From NCBI GenBank assembly GCA_036405195.1, contig DASWYB010000045.1:1-7306 (forward strand): a stretch of 7,306 nucleotides of DNA, read 5' to 3'. Shown here piece after piece: positions 5,985 through 7,306 of this stretch (position 1 is its first letter; every line of letters starts with the position of its first letter). This DNA is from DASWYB01 sp036405195 (GTDB taxonomy: Bacteria > Patescibacteriota > UBA1384 > 2-12-FULL-50-11 > DASWYB01). Under the pieces are notes generated by a model. The model made no database searches and had not been told where the DNA came from. It saw only the letters and a program-made list of their open reading frames with translations. The position numbers and the translations under genes were made by a program.

Positions 5985-6017
5985 AAAAAAGTGGGGGCGG
6001 AACGCATGGTTCCGCCC
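5985..6017 (-). terminator. Rho-independent terminator of the 6043-6618 gene
   Basis: On the minus strand a perfect 9-bp stem (6017-6009 with 6003-5995) closes a 5-nt loop, then CCAC and six T residues (5990-5985). It lies 25 nt after the stop of the minus-strand gene. On the plus strand no T-run follows, so it suits priA less well, though an alternative GGGGGCG/CGCCCCC pairing (to about 6028) also exists. Confidence 0.8.
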
Positions 6018-6042
6018 GGTTCGCCCCCTCTTACGGCCTTCA

Positions 6043-6618
6043 CTAGTCTTCAAACAGCCAGTCGGTAACTACTTCTGCCAATATGATACTTTGATCACTG
6101 CAGAACCTCCCAACTGAACGGAAGAGGCCTTCTACTTCCTCACAGATTAGACGCTCATCCGTTGGCCACTCAGGACGAGATCTGACCTGATCAAGTTCTT
6201 GAAGAGTCCGATCATACGCTTCCAAGCAGTGAAGCAAACCACCCACGGTTACGCGGCTCGGGAGTAATACTTCCTGAATGGTAAGCTCATAACGCTCAAC
6301 GCCACGATGTGGGTCGAGCGTTTCAAGGCCACGCAAAAATTCGAGAACCTTGCGATCAAGGTAAGGCACGTTATCAGGGCAGAACGTACCAATTGCTGCC
6401 TCGAGGCCGCCCGGATAGTAGCCTAAACACACGCCACCGCCCGAGATGTCCAGGAAATGGTGGAACCGGGAGCCCTTGCCTGGACCATCGAACACCACCC
6501 CCTGGAGCTGGTAGATGTACGCACTTTGGACGGACTGATACGGCCACACCTTTTGGTAGTATGTCAGAAGCTTCTCCCAGTCCCCTTCCAGCAGAGCGAC
6601 TGCGCAACTCGTCAACAT
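6043..6618 (-). CDS. Hypothetical cytoplasmic protein, orphan between priA and def-fmt
   Basis: A 191-residue protein starting at ATG 6618 behind a near-perfect Shine-Dalgarno, AAAGGAGG (6634-6627), with 8-nt spacing. I do not recognise the family. There is no signal peptide or transmembrane segment. The N-terminal half is aromatic-rich (WPYQSVQSAYIYQ, 25-37; RFHHFLDISGGGVCLGYYPGG, 51-71) and looks like a mixed alpha/beta fold. The C-terminal half (about 84-191) is acidic and mostly helical, with a heptad-like stretch near 130-147. Five cysteines are scattered with no metal-binding spacing. It has its own promoter and terminator and lies opposite to both neighbours, which usually sit together, so it looks like an inserted single-gene unit. 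Its good ribosome site contrasts with those neighbours. Confidence 0.75.
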   Translation of the reverse strand: MLTSCAVALLEGDWEKLLTYYQKVWPYQSVQSAYIYQLQGVVFDGPGKGSRFHHFLDISGGGVCLGYYPGGLEAAIGTFCPDNVPYLDRKVLEFLRGLETLDPHRGVERYELTIQEVLLPSRVTVGGLLHCLEAYDRTLQELDQVRSRPEWPTDERLICEEVEGLFRSVGRFCSDQSIILAEVVTDWLFED

Positions 6619-6648
6619 TCCCCCTTCCTCCTTTCCGACGATACCAGC

Positions 6649-6678
6649 ATCCTATTCCATATAGTATATTCTCGTCAA
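6649..6678 (-). promoter_or_regulatory. Promoter of the 6043-6618 gene
   Basis: The minus strand carries TTGACG (6678-6673), 18 nt, then TAGGAT (6654-6649). The predicted start is near 6642, giving a 24-nt leader that holds the strong Shine-Dalgarno. An alternative -10, TATACT (6668-6663), lacks a matching -35. Confidence 0.4.
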
Positions 6679-6702
6679 CAGCGCTAAATTCAGGTTCTTC
6701 TC

Positions 6703-6731
6703 TGGCTAATTTACCCGGCCTGCGGTAAAAT
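6703..6731 (+). promoter_or_regulatory. Promoter of def-fmt with near-leaderless start
   Basis: TGGCTA (6703-6708), 17 nt, then TAAAAT (6726-6731). The predicted start is near 6738, two bases before ATG 6740. The -10 is good, the -35 weak. No Shine-Dalgarno is present. Confidence 0.4.
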
Positions 6732-6739
6732 AGAGCCAC

Positions 6740-7306
6740 ATGCAGAGCCCTCTTGTCTATTATCCAAATGAATTATTAAAAAAACGTTCCTCGGAGGTGC
6801 GTGAATTTACGAGTGAGCTAAAAACCCTCTCTGAGCATATGCGGCAAGTTATGAAAGATTACGCTGGCATGGGATTAGCCGCACCGCAGGTTGGTCAGTC
6901 GATTCGCCTCATTACCGTCGAATACCAACCCGTGGAAGGTGATAAAAATCCCGCCATCCCTTTCACGGTTATGATTAACCCCGAGATCACCAAAATGGGC
7001 AAAGAGACTGATTGGCTGAGCGAAGGCTGCCTGTCTATCCCCTATGTTGAAGTCGACATTGAACGCCCAACCGAGGTTTCGGTTACGTATCAGGATTTAG
7101 ACGGGACGAAGCAGACCATCCATGCCAAAGGCTTGTTTGCTCGGATCGTCCAGCACGAAATTGATCATCTTAACGGTACCCTTATTTTGGACTACGAGAA
7201 ACCCGCAGAAGTAAGCGACAAGCCGCGCGTTATTTTCTGGGGCTCAACGCCATTTTCAACCGAAGTCATGAATGTTATTCGACCGTACGTTACGATGGTT
7301 GCCATT
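6740..7306 (+). CDS. Peptide deformylase fused to methionyl-tRNA formyltransferase (partial, runs off right edge)
   Basis: An open frame of 189 codons continues past the window end. Residues 1 to about 155 are a complete peptide deformylase, the metalloenzyme that removes formyl from new N-termini: motif 1 GMGLAAPQ (43-50), motif 2 EGCLS with metal ligand Cys97, motif 3 QHEIDHL with ligands His139 and His143 and catalytic Glu140. With no stop and only a few linker residues, the frame continues as KPRVIFWGSTPFSTEVMNVI (161-180). This matches the N-terminus of methionyl-tRNA formyltransferase (Rossmann beta1 and the G-TP-F motif, E. coli RIIFAGTPDFA), which formylates initiator Met-tRNA. The formyltransferase catalytic Asn/His/Asp lie beyond the window. 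Separate def and fmt genes are normally adjacent in this order, so gene fusion is the simple explanation; a frameshift-free artefact is unlikely. No Shine-Dalgarno. Confidence 0.88.
   Translation, partial: MQSPLVYYPNELLKKRSSEVREFTSELKTLSEHMRQVMKDYAGMGLAAPQVGQSIRLITVEYQPVEGDKNPAIPFTVMINPEITKMGKETDWLSEGCLSIPYVEVDIERPTEVSVTYQDLDGTKQTIHAKGLFARIVQHEIDHLNGTLILDYEKPAEVSDKPRVIFWGSTPFSTEVMNVIRPYVTMVAI

Noticed and set aside
6374..6739. 121-codon minus-strand frame overlapping the 6043-6618 gene start
   Set aside because: It is an Arg/Gly-rich shadow frame with no ribosome site; the 6043-6618 frame has the Shine-Dalgarno, promoter and terminator.
1..7306. CRISPR arrays, insertion sequences, long direct repeats, attachment sites
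   Set aside because: None seen on reading both strands; the only repeated strings are the two GTPase motifs within der and the terminator stems.

Overview
The window comes from a bacterial chromosome. It holds compact core genes for protein export, ribosome assembly, replication restart and initiator-Met formylation/deformylation, with short intergenic gaps. Three traits fit a reduced genome, possibly Patescibacteria/CPR: domain-trimmed core proteins (a Der without its KH domain and a PriA without helicase motifs), a Def-Fmt fusion, and core genes that lack Shine-Dalgarno sites. The lineage is inferred, not shown: there is no rRNA, and I could not search databases.

Layout. At 1-127 (-) is the start of an unidentified membrane protein that runs off the left edge. 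At 267-960 (+) is an overlapping two-gene operon resembling Bacillus ytxG/ytxH, closed by a strong terminator. At 1024-1857 (-) is a divergent sigma-70-family factor. It shares a palindromic -10 region with the oppositely transcribed signal peptidase I gene (lepB, 1980-2561, +). At 2687-3118 (+) is a small secreted orphan with a near-consensus promoter. It converges on der (3182-4333, -) across a shared bidirectional terminator. der is divergent from a degenerate priA (4400-5968, +). At 6043-6618 (-) an orphan gene with its own promoter, Shine-Dalgarno and terminator sits between priA and a def-fmt fusion (6740 to the right edge, +).

How the genes relate. priA-def-fmt is a known neighbourhood in many bacteria (for example Bacillus). 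Here it persists, but it is interrupted by the orphan, and def and fmt have become one reading frame. Two gene classes appear. Core genes (der, priA, def-fmt, lepB and the left-edge gene) have no clear Shine-Dalgarno, and three of them have a -10 hexamer only 6-8 nt before the ATG, suggesting leaderless mRNAs. The accessory genes (ytxG-like, ytxH-like, sigma factor, secreted orphan, 6043-6618 orphan) have purine-rich ribosome sites and ordinary leaders, and some look richer in G+C.

The best candidates for something new are the Def-Fmt fusion, the unusual sigma factor with substitutions at core promoter-melting positions, the KH-less Der, and the leaderless/led split. No tRNA, rRNA, CRISPR array, insertion sequence or long repeat was recognised.
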